From the NCBI RefSeq assembly GCF_001625305.1, contig NW_017804664.1:1070663-1134662 (forward strand): a DNA stretch of 64,000 nucleotides, in the 5' to 3' direction. This stretch comes from Branchiostoma belcheri (taxonomy: Eukaryota; Chordata; Leptocardii; Amphioxiformes; Branchiostomatidae). The notes below the pieces were generated by a model that worked only from the letters and a program-made list of their open reading frames with translations, made no database searches and had not been told where the DNA came from. Each line of letters begins with the position of its first letter. Positions within the stretch are counted from its first letter, which is position 1. This document shows positions 1 through 13,086 of this stretch, one piece after another. A program made the position numbers and the translations under genes.

Positions 1-639
1 CACACATATAAACAAATTGAAAACTTATAAAGACAGAAATTTGAGGTTCACACATACACACACAATGTAATATAATACCTATACAATACTGGTTACCGTA
101 TGGGGCCAAAAGTGACCACAGTGTTTTGCAATAATTTTTGTGACTCTTTGTTGTGATTTTTATATATGTTTAGTTTTATTAATCTATTAGGGACAATTTT
201 GCATGATTATGTGTAAATAAATTCTGCTCATTATCATAATCTATGCACCTCACACAATATGCCTACAGGCAGCCATATCAATGACCTTTGACCCCAAGCC
301 CATAGGAAAGAATTTTTTGTTTCTGATTCAACATGTTTAGGTCATACTGTAGCAATGTGTTTAGTAGACCAATGGCATCAGAAAACTCAAGGAAACCTGA
401 AAATATTACCCGCAAGAAATGTTGACGACAACAATGTATTCACAAGTGTTAAAAATTCTGGGGTCAGTTTTGATCCCACTGGAACACGCATAAACTCTGT
501 ACGATAACTCAGTCAAAAATGGTCCAATCTCAGCAAAAATGTATGAGAAGTTATAAGACATGTATACGACAAAATTATAGACGGAATTTCGTTTTCGACA
601 AGAAATGTCAAAATAGCAGTTTTGACCCCATATACGGTG

Positions 640-892
640 TTTTTTTATTCCAACACGTAATCACCAGACGTGGTGACGACACACTCAAGTTTTTTCAACT
701 TATTTTAATGCCGCCACCAACACAGGGGACAAATACATGACAGGACAATACTCATTTACACCTGAGCTAAGTGAGGAAAGCCGTGTAAAGTGCCTTTCCC
801 AAGGGCACAAGATCGGTGGCATGTCAGGACTCGAACCCGGGACTCAAAGTTCCGAGTCGCGCACTCTGCCGCTATGCCACACGACCCCACAA
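640..892 (-). mobile_element. tRNA-derived SINE, family A
   Basis: Read on the minus strand it begins GGGGTCGTGTGGC, with an A box (TGGC-TAGCGG type) and a B box GGTTCGAGTCC, followed by a tRNA-unrelated body. Target duplication ATACGGTG occurs at 632-639 and 893-900. Confidence 0.85.
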
Positions 893-1094
893 ATACGGTG
901 GTTTGAGGGTGAAAACATACATGTAGTATAAAAACCGTTCTGTTGACGTCACAACTTATAATCCCGAGCCCTGTCTGAAGTAGCACGCTTTCTATACCTG
1001 ATATTCTGTTGTGTAAAGGATAAAATTAAATTATCTTAGTTTGTTCTATTTCGATATTGTATATATCTGCAGTTATACTCAAACTCATCACATA

Positions 1095-1345
1095 CTCGAC
1101 ACACACACACATGCAAACACAAACACACTTACAGACGCACATAAGCATACACTCATAAACACACACACAAACCTACACACACACTGGACAAACAAACACA
1201 CACACATTCGACACACAAACAAACACATATTCAACATACAGACAAACACACAGGCACACACACACACACACAGACAGACAGACAGACACATACAAACAAA
1301 CAAACACACACAGACACACACAAACACACAGGCACGCACACACTA
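1095..1345 (+). repeat. CA-rich microsatellite
   Basis: Imperfect (CA)n with (ACAG)n and (ACAA)n interruptions. Open frames across it on both strands are composition artefacts. An AACCTTCTTGGTGAAGG palindrome follows at about 1358 and recurs at 25.49 kb and, inverted, at 52.19 kb; it may be the end of a DNA transposon. Confidence 0.9.
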
Positions 1346-1379
1346 ATGCTACTAAAACATAACCTTCTTGGTGAAGGTA

Positions 1380-3130
1380 GACAGTACATCTACTACACTT
1401 AAAATTAAGCTCAAAATGTCAAGGGAAACAGCACACATATTTGTAAAGAAATGCTGTTTTTAGTAATTCTATACAGTGCATGCACTCTATCGTTGCACTT
1501 ACATTGATGTTTTTTAACAACTTTAAGAATATTGAATTTTCTTTCCTTAAACTGCTTACTAACATTGATTTTAAAAGAGTACACGGGGCATCCTTGAAAA
1601 GTAATTCTTTTTACTAAGACCCCCTGTAAGGAAACTTAAAAATAGATCGGAACGAAATACTGCACTGATAAAAAGAAACTCTTACCGAAGACAAAAATAC
1701 GATGTTCCATTGGATACCACCATACTTGCAGGTAGAATAGGGGTTGTAGCCTGTACCCACTATGCAACAGTAGCCTAGTAGATAAATTCCAGGAGGATAA
1801 GTTTAAAATAATGGTTCCCTGTCATTGTGCAGAATTTAAGTCTCGATCGCTGTGGGCAAGATGGCGAACTGAAAACAATAAATCTTTCAAATGATTCAGA
1901 CAAAATTAGACAGACCGATTAAATCACCAACTCAAACTGTTCTGTACGTTATACATTTATAAACAGCTTTTACATTAATCAAATTTCATAAAAGGAAGAA
2001 GAAACAAAACGAAAAGGATTTTTATTGATCAGTGAATTCAAACATTTTAAGCTTTGTGTTTACTTTGTTTCATCTACATGAAAAGAACTGAGCTATATAA
2101 GATTAATAGCTTACTAGATAGTCTATGCGTGCTAAAACACCATAATGTTAGCTGTAATTACGTGACCATTTAAAGCGCAGTGGATAACAATCGCTTATTT
2201 TTCATAGTTTTAAAGAGTTTGGAAATAGGGATTTTTCTACCTCAGTGAGACGGCATTTTGCAGTTATATATGCACTTATCATTCAATATGTATCTGTGAG
2301 TACTAATTATCAGTCAATATGATTGTCTGTGTTCCCTTACACTGGTTGTATAGTACGTATACTGACTGCAGTAACAATTTTAACAAGGATTAGTATAGTT
2401 CTTGATTTTTTTGCCCCCCCCCCCAAGAAAACGGAGGAGGCGTAAATACTTAAAATAGCAAACAAGCATTTGTAACAAGATTACCTACAAAAAATGTCTA
2501 CAAAACCCACGTAATGTTGGTTGCTAATGTGTTGGCTATCTTTCTTATGTATGGCTTAGTATGGTACTTCTCCTCGTTGTATGGCGCATTTATCCTCCAC
2601 ATAACGCTATGTGATAAAGCATAGGCACCAAGGGAATCACTGCAAATAGATCTATATATAGTGACGTACGACAAGGGAATGGATTGTTTTTGGTGGTTTC
2701 TGAGAATGTGAATTAGAAGTTTTTGAGTTTGTGAGTGAGTAGTAAGTGGAAGACATAAATCAAAGACCTGTGTACATTTGGTATGCCAGTAGATGTTGTC
2801 AATGCAAGTACAGCGTTTGATTACGACCTCTACCAGCTCCATTCAATACTGCAGCAAAGCAATCATTCGATAATTCGAATTTTCTTCAATCCAATATACC
2901 GTCACTCTATCCCCCTCCCCACACCTGTCCCCACTTGCAAACAAGGGTAGCAGCTTGTAGGCGCTTTTTGGACAATGGGATTTAATTGAGAACTTACTTT
3001 TAGGAATTGAATTGCTATTTAGTTATTTTAGGGAATATGTGAGAGAAAGACAAACATGTCATTCATGATTTCTCTCATGTCAGTAATTTCTTGCTCTTGA
3101 AACAGGATTAAACAAATACTGTTCTTTTTC
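1380..3130. other. No gene recognised
   Basis: AT-rich sequence with a poly-C run at 2414. A 114-codon minus frame at 2498-2842 has no family resemblance or splice context. Confidence 0.6.
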
Positions 3131-3132
3131 AG

Positions 3133-3586
3133 GTTTTACTCCCGGTTTGAAAACGTCTCCAACAAGCCCACCACACCAGAACTCCTGTCAGGAATATCGC
3201 AGCTGCGGAAGCTGCATAACTTCAAAGAAACGACCATTTTCAGAATCAAGCACCTAGAAGCAAAAATATCTCAGTTCCAGAAAGATAAAAGAGACATTAG
3301 CTTTAGAATATCGTGGACTGGTCCTTGTAGTGACAAGACCTTTAATAACAGAACCATGACAGCCAGGGTGTTCAATGCGACAGAGAACATCAAACGACTC
3401 CACAACGAGAGAGAAGACGTGATCCGCCGGCTAGGGGAGACTGAGGACCAGCTGCGAGGCTTGAGGAGGGAGCTGAGAGACATCGACAGAAGCGAGAACA
3501 GTCTGATGAGACGGCTGGGTGGCATTGGTGATGCCGAAGATGTGGATGATGCAGTAGCCAGACGACTTGTTGACATAGAGCAATAG
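3133..3586 (+). CDS. Last exon of an unrecognised coiled-coil gene
   Basis: The exon starts after a TTTTTCAG acceptor and stays open for 151 codons to a TAG at 3584-3586. The first part (SRFENVSNKPTTPELLSGIS) is followed by two charged heptad stretches: FRIKHLEAKISQFQKDKRDI, and from about 3390 RLGETEDQLRGLRRELRDID. This reads as a coiled coil ending in an acidic tail. AATAAA at about 3892 and 4215 could serve polyadenylation. The 5' exons must lie before the window or in the unassigned 1-3.1 kb. No family recognised; the base composition over this exon is more GC-rich than its flanks, supporting coding. Confidence 0.6.
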
Positions 3587-3589
3587 ACC

Positions 3590-5590
3590 GATGCGCCACC
3601 CTTTCTTAGAGAGACAATGTATTGCCAATTTAAACACTTTTAAATTCGTCAAGACATAAAATGAATTTCTTGGAATTTTGCTGTGAAAATGTCACTGAAT
3701 TACAATCAATTTATAATTTTCTAAACGAGCTTAAGGGTTTACAATATTTCACATTAAAAGTTTAGTATACAAAACATTAACATATTTAAAGAAAAACATC
3801 GTATTGCACATAGAACTGAAGTTCCTTACAATGCTTTGACCGACAGACTGGATATTTAACGGTATACAAAACGAAATATGGATTAGGGTTTGAATAAACT
3901 CTCTTATTGTAAGTGTGAAGTAAACTAGAACTCATGGAATTATTTGGTTACACGGTCAAAACATATGGATATGCTTTCACAACACATTCTAAAGCAAGAG
4001 AGAAATATTCCATGATACATGTATACTAAAGTGTTATATCTTTCAGCAGTACATAATTATTTTAATAGTAAATTATCTGTATCTGTATCTAAATATGTAC
4101 AAATGTGAAACACTCGTATCAAATGTTTCTGTAGCTGTATATTCCATTATCTTTATTGTATGGTATAAAATGACAATATTCCGACAGAGAAGTGCACTTA
4201 TAATTTTGCTTTTGAATAAAAAGCAACCTGATATCTTTAAACTCTGTCTTGTATCCTCCTTGTTTGCATCATAGCGTACCAGAATTATACAACACCAAAA
4301 TGATATCTAATTATAATAAGCAACGTCTTCTTTTCACCTCCCATGGGTATTGACTGACATTGTGCGGTACTGTTTATTTTAAACTGACCCAATCGACAAA
4401 CAAATAGATCTTCAATTATGAGTTTATTCTATAGTAAGATAAAATAAAAAGAACATCTCAATGAGGTCCTTGTGATAAATATAAACATTTACTTGAAAAT
4501 ATCTATAAGTTAAGTTCTAAACGTGTAAAAAGAAGCGTACGTGTTGGAAAGAGATCTGAGAACTACTGAAAACGTATCTTGATTGAATGCAAGAAATGGA
4601 TTAAGGCAATGTTCGTAATAAGTACGAATACTAACAAGTAAAGTACGTATGGAAGCAAATCTAAAATGTACAAGCAATTGATAGAAAGACAAAATATCTC
4701 TACTGCCTGTAAGTCTGACAGTATTTTGCCTTTATTCTCGAGTCGTAGTTTTATGTTTATAGAAAAAAATGATAGACACGTCTTTTATACATCTCCAAAT
4801 TGTCTGCAAGCAACAAATCAAACTGCTTTTGAGCGTTGAAAATAGTATTGCAGTAGTGAATCATGCATTTACTGTTTCCGTTGTGTCGTATGGGAGCGCC
4901 CCCTGGCGGTTGTTTTTATTAACGCAATCCTTATCTGCTCAGCGAACAAATTCATCTTACATTCATCCCAGTGACCTGGAAACAATGCATCTACATAATA
5001 GTTGTCATCCTTACACGTTTTCACATTCAAGACTTGTTTGTATGATTGTGTTGGTCAATCAAACCGATAAGAGACAAAGAAAAGAGCTAGTCTAAAAGTA
5101 AAAGAGCAAGAAACAACCGACAAAAACCGTTCCGATTTTGTAGAATGATTTGTTATATATTGAAAAACCTTTATTGTACGTACATTCATGCCACGACGGA
5201 CTACGTACAGGTCAAGACTTCACATAAACATAGCAAACGTATGTAGAAAAGTGGAGACAAAAGATACACTACTTGACTTAGACATACATACATAAGGGAC
5301 ATACCAGGGTACTATACTAGGCTAATACAGAGTGTTCTAGTTACGGAGCTAATGCAGAGCGTTCAACTTCTCGCTTTTTGTACAATAGAAAATGTGGGAA
5401 CAGATCATGTTTGTGATACAGGGTTTGTCTAGACGCATCAAAAATATAAATTTATCGTTTGCATTTTATAATACAGCATCACTGTGGTACTTCGAAAACG
5501 TCGAACAGCTTGAAACATTGACGGTGTACGCCACGTAATTGACTTGCTTGGTAGCGAGCTTGTTGGTACGGATGAGCGTGTCCATTATCA
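3590..5590. other. Probable 3' untranslated and intergenic sequence
   Basis: AATAAA at about 3892 and 4215 may end the coiled-coil gene. From about 5150 an AACCTTTATTGTACG motif resembles the 3' end of a minus-strand LINE. Nothing else recognised. Confidence 0.45.
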
Positions 5591-6950
5591 GCATTGGCCG
5601 CAGACCACGCCGGTATCTTGATCGTTTCGACCCTAGGACGCGAGCAGGACGTGCGGAGAATGATGGTGTTTCACGCCGGCCGTGACCTCATGGTTGCTCT
5701 CCGGATCCGGCTGCGTGAATCAGTCGAGAAATTCCGGTATAAGCAGATGTTTCTCACCCCGTGTTTGTGCACTGTCGCTAACGCAGACCTGTCCTTGGTG
5801 CTGAAGCCACCTTCCCTGTAATACATAATGTATTGAGGCCTAGGAAAATGTTGTGTTCCCAGTTTTAGCCCTGCAAAATCGGGCTGTGTAGATAGAACGA
5901 CTGGTCGTCGTCGGCGCAGAAGGTTTTAGCCTGGTATCCAGTTTTATCGTGGTTAGGGCGGGTTTTCCCCGGGGGCTGCAGGAGCTCTTTCCCCGCCCGC
6001 CTCAGCTAGGTTTCCTGGTTGGTTTTTCACGATGGATGGGAGATTGGTTAGCCCGCAAACATCAACTCCCCGGCGTGCCATCTTTATTAGCGTAACACCC
6101 CTACCGGGCGGCATGTTGTACTGAGCGGGATGTCTGAAGACACAGCATGCCCCAACTACCTTGCCCTAACGACGATAGAGTGAATACCAGGTTACATGGT
6201 TCAGGAGGTCTGTCAGTCAGCTCCTTGTCCGTCTTCAAGTCGTCCAGCGTGACTTTCGGCTTAGTCGCCCCGGCCGTCATCCGCAGTTCGTTCGTGGCCC
6301 TTTACAGTAGTGCGTACGGACAGATCCAGGACTTGTAGTATTTCCGCCGTCATACAGAGAAGCGCCTTCTTTTCTGTTAGTTTGGCCATGGCGGTAGCTA
6401 GGGTTAACTGTAGTTGTTGGACCACTCCAGCCAAAATCTAAGAAAAAAAGAACAGTATCCGTACCTTCCAACCTTATTTTTCAGGACTAAAATCGGAAAC
6501 ACAACATTTTCCCTAGGCCTCAATGCCTTATGCATTACAGTGAAGGTGATTTCAGCACCAAGGACAGGTCCTTCACTCTCGTACACAGGTTCACCATTAC
6601 GCCCTCGACGAGCTCGTCCCCATGGTCCCCCGTTGAGAAAATGCAGCGAAAGAATAACATTTAAGGTGAACAAAACCACTTGTTTTATTTTGACGAGTAA
6701 TTTACTCTCGAAATACTTCAAATATTTCAAATTTTACTCGTTACCTCCGGGCCGGCCCGGGATACCCGCACGGCCACGTTCTGTAACCCCATATCTCTCT
6801 AGTAATGCGAGTTTTAGCCAGGCGCCGGTTGCTAGTCTAAAAGATTTCGACTCTTTGGCCCAAATTTGCCCACCGTGATATTCCATGGGGGTTTGCGGAA
6901 TTTCGATAACTACGGCGTGGACGTCAGCAGAAAGTATCATATAAGGTGGA
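5590..6950. mobile_element. Decayed transposon fragments in inverted arrangement
   Basis: GC-richer than its flanks. A segment at 5740-5900 (read on minus) and one at 6480-6590 (read on plus) are copies of the same text (CACAACATTTTCC-TAGGCCTC, TTCAGCACCAAGGACAGGTC). On minus near 6390 a short frame starts MAKLTEKKALLCM. The family was not recognised. Confidence 0.45.
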
Positions 6951-7089
6951 GTTCTAATTCGCGTATATTACTCGTATTAAGGTCTTAGGACGATATCCTG
7001 CTTGTAGTTTTCAAACAACATGTAACGTTAACAAGATACAGGTTACATAATTCAAGTGCTAACAAATCCATACACACATATCCCTACAC

Positions 7090-7565
7090 ATACAAAAACA
7101 CAGACAATTAAAAGTTAACAAAATGGAAATTGTCATGTTGTTAATCTTACTGTATTCCCGCAGCCTGTTTACCCTGCCTGTGTCGCTGATTATTCACCCA
7201 ACACTTCTAAAATAGTCTCCTATCTAGTTGTGTTGGTAACGTTAGGCATAAAAAATGCCTTCGCATCTCCCATTTTACCATTCAAAAGTGCAAGGAAAGT
7301 GCCCAATGTACAGATTTTTTCACGATGTTATGGACTGCCTACCTAATTTACTGAGACGTCCCCCAGACAAATTATGTACAAGTTATTAAAAAGACACAGA
7401 CAACAAAATGTAAGTTGGCATGTTGTTACCTTACTGTATTCCTACAGCTTGTTCACCCTGCCTGTAGCGCTGATTTACCCAACACTTGTAAAGTGGTCTT
7501 CCATTTAGTTGCGTTGGTAACGTTAGACATACAAAATACCTGCACAGCTCCCATTTTACCTGTAC
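7090..7565. repeat. Direct duplication of a ~200-bp segment
   Basis: 7090-7290 and 7390-7565 share GTAACGTTAGGCATA-type words, CTGTATTCC-CAGC and CTCCCATTTTACC in the same order. A third, shorter echo starts at 7612. No coding seen. Confidence 0.6.
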
Positions 7566-7679
7566 ATATATAACCTGCATATGGAAGTTGTATTTTGAGC
7601 CTGCCAACCCTGTCATTTCACTGTACTCCCACAGCTTGTTCTCCATACCGCTGTGTCTAATCCACAGTAATACAAAGCT

Positions 7680-7965
7680 GGTATTGTGAATTTGCAGCAG
7701 TACATAGAGACGTACACGACAAGTCGGCACATGCTGGCTTTTTGTGGAATTTATGAATCGGCACTGTTTGTAGTTACATGTATGTACAGAGATCTTGAGT
7801 CGTGGAGCTTTAGTGCCATCGGGACCACCGGCTCCGTATTGTCGCTAACTAACATGGACTACTCAGGCCTAGAGTCAGCCCAAACGTGATCTTTTTAAGA
7901 ACAGGCCGAAAATCAATGCGCGCGCGGATGTCATCCATAAAATTCAGGCGGTGTGGCCTTATTAC
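7680..7965. mobile_element. Related MITE, inverted copy of the 49.4-kb element
   Basis: Contains the complements of the 49.4-kb internal words (ACCACCGGCTCCGTATT, CCGACTTG variants) and ends GCGCGCGGATGTCATCC at about 7930. A further right end alone occurs at 32470-32560. Confidence 0.55.
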
Positions 7966-8249
7966 AAGAAATGCTGTATGTATAATGATATTTGTATGAT
8001 AAGAAAGTACTTAGCTGTGCATTGGTAGAAAACACACTGATTAGCATGATTTGTACCGCTTAGTGTTGCGACATGATCTAGAAAGTGATTAACATCGGCA
8101 TTGTTTTGATTACAAATAAAGGTTTTACATATAGCATTCCATGTTGTAAAATGTCATTTTCTATCCAGTACTTTAGACGTTGATATAAATTACGTTTTCA
8201 GTATGGTAAATACTTTAAAGGTAAGGACACTAGTTGCTTTTTCTGACTT

Positions 8250-8277
8250 CAATCAATCAATCAATCAATCAATCAAA
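8250..8277 (-). repeat. (AATC)n tract, probable LINE tail
   Basis: Six tandem AATC units followed by TTTATTTG. The same (GATT)n tail ends the LINE scrap at 58.2 kb. Confidence 0.6.
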
Positions 8278-8587
8278 TGGTTTATTTGTAAAAACAAAAC
8301 CTTGTAGCCATCAGCTAAATTGTGTCTTGCTGTACAATTTTGATTTTTGACATATCTGGCATAACACACTAAAATTACTAGTTACTCAATAAAATCCATA
8401 TCATTATACATTGACATACTTAAAAATAACAGATACAATTTAACTTCGATTTCATCAGCAACGAACGGATCTTACAGAAGGGAAACAGTACACATATGGA
8501 CATTCAAGGCACTCTACTCTTGGGAAAGGACCAGCCTTCCCTGCAATCAAGTTGGTTTCTAAAGCGAACCAGACGTAAGTTGTAACA

Positions 8588-9571
8588 TTAACCCTAAACA
8601 GTACACCTGGGGTCCGCGCGGACCCCAGCACTATATATTCTGTAATATCTTTTTTGTTTCTAAAGATTTTTTTCTGAAATTTTAGGTAATTGTCACCCAC
8701 AAAGTTGTCTCTCAAAACATAGCAGAAAACTCCGTTTCTACCATTTATAAAAAAAATTATATCTGATTTTCTTTTGGGGTCCGCGCGGACCCCAGCCGGC
8801 TTTCGATCATAATGGATACACTGGCGTTCTTATACATTACCTTATTTCCGTTTTTATATGTTTTTATGCACTCATCTTATGTTGACCAAGTTTTCAGAGA
8901 ATGTTGCAATAATAGAATTAAATTTTGATAACTTTGGTGTAATTACGACGTCATATGACGTCAGAGCTAATAATATAGTCCGCCATATTGGATTTTGACC
9001 AATGACGTCATCAAATTAGCATATTCTATGCATATTAAATGATTTAACGTATATTTAATTATGTAAGATGTTATTAATGTTCAAAAAGAAGTGTAATTTA
9101 ATATAAAACTCAGAAAATTTTTATGTTTAAACCAAAATTACTTCTATTTAAAAAAAACTGCCCGTTGCCATGGCAACACAAAAAACATCAACTTACTAGT
9201 ATTAAACTAATATGAACTTTTTTCCAGAGACATTTTAGGAAAGGTCTCCAAATTTGATACTTCTAGCGCAAGCCGTTTAGCCGCTATCCGAGATCAAAGT
9301 TGGGCCTCAAAAGCCCCCTCAGTCTGAAATGGGTTTAAAAATCGGGTATTTCTTCTTGTCTTCTTTTCTTCACTAAAAAAAAAGAAAAAGTTCAAAATGT
9401 ATGATTTTTGTATGTAATGTGGACACAGAGGTTCCCACATCAGTTTGCAAAACAATTGAGCTGGTAGCATGTTGATAATTTCTAAAAATTAGCAAAAAAC
9501 TGTTCTGGGGTCCGCGCGGACCCCAGGTGTACAGATTAATCAGTCCGGGAAGGTGTACTGTTGAGGGTTAA
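8588..9571. mobile_element. TTAA-flanked MITE (piggyBac-like), copy 1
   Basis: TTAA at both ends (8588-8591, 9568-9571), then inverted termini CCCTAAACAGTACACC and its near complement. No transposase. It carries three copies of the 18-bp perfect palindrome GGGGTCCGCGCGGACCCC at 8609, 8776 and 9507. The middle is homologous, in the opposite orientation, to the 20-kb and 29-kb elements. Confidence 0.78.
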
Positions 9572-11111
9572 GGATTCAGGATACACAAGTCTTTCGTAAT
9601 GATGGTAATTTATTTATGCAAATAGCACACAAAAATTAACTCAATTCCCAACATTGATTAAAAGTTTAACGCCTAAAGGTTGAATTCCTGATTAAACAGC
9701 TAGTTGGAAATTGATTATGTTATTGTTTAAATTAGATTTGGTTGTGATAAGCATTTTGTAAGATAACAGTATTTAAAAGTTCAGCCGGAGAACGCTGAAC
9801 ATTCTAATATACACTTAGAAACTGAAAAAAATAGAGTAAGGAAGCATTAGGAAACATTCCAACATACAGTTAGAGAACGCTAGTAAGCATTTCAACATAC
9901 ACGGGGTTCTTTATAACTTAAACCGAACACTACGCTGTTCTACATGAGTCATAAAATATATTTAGGAAGGCCGACAGGTAGGTATGCAATATGTAGGCAT
10001 GAAAACATGCATTACATACATGGTGATGTGCAGAAAATACTAGTAATGTTCAATTGTTCTTGCGGTACGTTATATTTGGTCAAGGTACCATTGTGTCGGG
10101 ACATGGCAAGAGTAAATTAGAGGTCTGTGGGATTGTCTTAGGTAAGGTTTGTTTTTTTTATTCATCGAAACATCCAAAACATAACAAGCAGAGCTAGAAG
10201 CGCTTGGTATCTGGATGTAAGCAATGTAAGTCTGAGTGAGTTGCATCGTCGGATGCATAAGGTTATGTTTGGATATGAAAGGTTAGCTGCACTCGCATGT
10301 ACCTCCTTGGGCTACGCCCCTTCAGTCCCTTACCTTGGTATTTAAATCAACCCTGGCCTTTCTAGTCCGATGTTGCCCTCAGTGTAAAGCATACACTACA
10401 AATATACACCATAGAGCAAGTTCATTGCGATAGATAATTATCACAGTTGAAGGGCCTAAAAGTCAGAGATCCCAGCTGTGGTACCAAAGTAATCACAACG
10501 ACCAGTCTCGCCTATGCATTACTAGTTTTCTACAATTGAAACATTTTCGCCCGGTTAAAATATTTCCAATTGCCAAACTAAAGGAGTTGGATACTTCTTG
10601 TCAAGTTACAGCCAGGTGTTTCTGTTTTTAAGGGTACGCAACATCCTGTTTATAATTTTCCGTTACAAGCTGCTGTTTCCTATTCAGAATGAAGTATTTT
10701 GTCGGAAAAATATGTAAAAAGTGTTTTGAAAACATATGTACATCAATGAAGTACTGTAGCTGTGAAAGAGTTCAATTATAAAATACTTAGTGTCTTTTAT
10801 CTTCTTTTTAGAATGGCATGTTGACAATAATGTGAATTAGAAAATATTGATAAAGAAAAGTTACAGGGGAATTGGTAGCTAATGTGTATTTCTTGTGTGA
10901 AGCTAAACGATAAAGAACTAAAATAAGAAAAACGGAACCGCTATCGTCTGTAAACCATGTTATTCTAAAAGCATATGAAACAACAAAGATTTATGGCTTC
11001 TTTCGAATAAGTAATGAAGCAAATTGAGATAACTGATTTACAAGCTCATCAAATTCAATACGATGTATAAAATTTGCATGAATGAGGTCACCTTACAACG
11101 AGTCAAAAAAG
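9572..11111. other. No gene recognised
   Basis: AT-rich sequence between the MITE and SINE B. No coding or repeat structure beyond short direct repeats near 9790-9900. Confidence 0.55.
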
Positions 11112-11405
11112 GAATCTGGATCCAGTTTAAGCTCAGCTTTTAAAAGCTTATTACCCACTGGTCGTGACAGAGAAGGCAAACGCTATGTACAGTATTTACA
11201 GGTTAATTATACCGGGTAAATTCCCCTAGCTCTTTTCAACAAGCACAATGAACAGTGGACCACATCGCCCATCTTAACGTCCCGTCCTAAGGACTGCGAC
11301 CCTTTACAGTAGCGTGCATGTCGGGTGAGCGACAACACCCGGGATTCGAACTCCCAACCTCTTGGCCCAGAGGCAGAGTCGCTAACCACTGTACCACAGT
11401 GTACA
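11112..11405 (-). mobile_element. tRNA-derived SINE, family B
   Basis: On the minus strand: tRNA-like head with a GTTCGAATCCC B box, then a body shared with the copy at 12.3 kb (for example GGGACGTTAAGATGG, CATTGTGCTTG). It is oriented opposite to that copy. Confidence 0.8.
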
Positions 11406-12308
11406 CCTTGCGTAGTACATAGTACCACTGTACTTCGCACGGTACTAGTTTGTCAATGTTGTATTTACATGTGCTATTTCAAGATATCAACAAAATTAGC
11501 AACGCTAATAACCATAAAAAAGTTACTCCTTTTAAAAATTACAAGTATTAGACGAGGCTTTGCTAGTAGTAAAAAACAATATGTCAAGCTTGGGGTACCT
11601 ATACTGTTTTCAAAATACAGAGGGTCAAACAGAAAAATACAATTTATGACACCTGTATCTAAAAATGCTAATGACACAATCAAGGTTACAAATCAATATC
11701 AATCTGTCATAAATAATAAAAATACTCTGGTTATTAACAGATTGCAAACCTCAATATGTTCCAAAATATACTGTACACAATACCCTTTACTGTACTCTAT
11801 ACTCTACGATCCTCTCTCATCTTTTACATTTTGGGCAACATTTTCTTCTAAACAAAGAGCTGTTAATATGCCAGTTAACACCATGCTCTAATGTACATTA
11901 GATACAGGTTGCTGTACAAAATTTACTTTGCATTAGATGGAAAATTACGTGTTTCTGTCATTTCAAGTTTCTATTGATATCAGTCCATACGTAGGCAAGT
12001 AGTTCAAATATTTCCATTTTTGGTTGCAAGTACATAGTAGAAATGGCCTATGAACGTCGAACAAAAATTGATGTCTATGTAGATATATACACTTTGAAAA
12101 ATTACATGGCAACTAATAGATGAGGCCGTTGTCAAATAATCTTTGATTTGGAACACGCAGAACTAAAGGCATTAAAATCTGTGGATTAAAATAAGAGATA
12201 AAAAACTTTGATACTTGGGAGAATGGACGCGATCTAGACTCAATTGATTAATCCAGAGCTCTTGAGAACTTCAAGGTTTTGGTTCAACTCTTCCCAGTAC
12301 TTGTACTA

Positions 12309-12612
12309 TAGCGTGCGTAGTCCAGTGGTTAGCGATCCTGCCTCTGGACTAAGAGGTTGGGAGTTCGAATCCCGGCTGATGTCACTCACCCGACATGCAC
12401 GCTACTGTTTAGGATCGCAGTCCTTCGGACGGGACGTTAACCGTGGTCCACTGTTCATTGTGCTTGTCGAAAAGAGCTAGGGGAATTTCCCCGGTACAAT
12501 GAACCTGTAAATACTGTACATAGCGTCTGTCTTCTCTGTCACGACCAGTGGAAGATTAGCTCTTCAATGAGCTAAACTGGATCGAGATCACTTTCACTTT
12601 CACTTTCACTCC
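12309..12612 (+). mobile_element. tRNA-derived SINE, family B
   Basis: Head with A box TAGTCCAGTGG and B box AGTTCGAATCC, then the same body as the 11.1-kb copy, ending in a short (CTTTCA)n tail. Confidence 0.85.
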
Positions 12613-12659
12613 AAATTGTCTGCTATTTTCTCCACCCATATCTATCCTCTCATTCATTT

Positions 12660-12875
12660 TCAGCCATGCGCGCGTATTCTTGTTGGTCTTGTGATGGTCT
12701 TGTGATGGTTTTGTATAGCCTGAGCAGTAAGTTCTTGGGAATTGTCCTTCTTAGGGCACATATATAACAGTCCAGAAGAACGTCTTGCTTTTGCAGAGAC
12801 GATCTCGATGTGTTGTGACCAGGACAGGTCGGCAGTGACGCCTACATGGTTGTGGATGGTGACAATAAATTCCAA
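12660..12875 (-). mobile_element. LINE reverse transcriptase fragment
   Basis: Minus frame reads NHVGVTADLSWSQHIEIVSA, then KARRSSGLLYMC, the conserved YLGVTISxxLSWxxHI...KAxxxLGxL segment of non-LTR reverse transcriptases. Confidence 0.7.
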
Positions 12876-13086
12876 ATTAAGGTTTCAAATAAGTCAATGA
12901 TAAACAATGCTCTGGTTATTAACATCACTATGTTCGTAACAGTATGCACTAGTTTTATATCGTATTCATGTCCCAACTTGACAATTTTTCTTTCAACTTT
13001 GATATTACTGATGACAGTTTAAGTCAGTGCATCAGAATCAGCGATGATGATTTCGATACGTTGGATCCATAGCCCTCGAACAAGAG

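Noticed and set aside
1041..1346. His/Thr-rich and Cys/Val-rich frames
   Set aside because: CA microsatellite translation.
2498..2842. 114-codon minus-strand frame
   Set aside because: No recognisable motif, AT-rich codon use like the flanks, no splice support.
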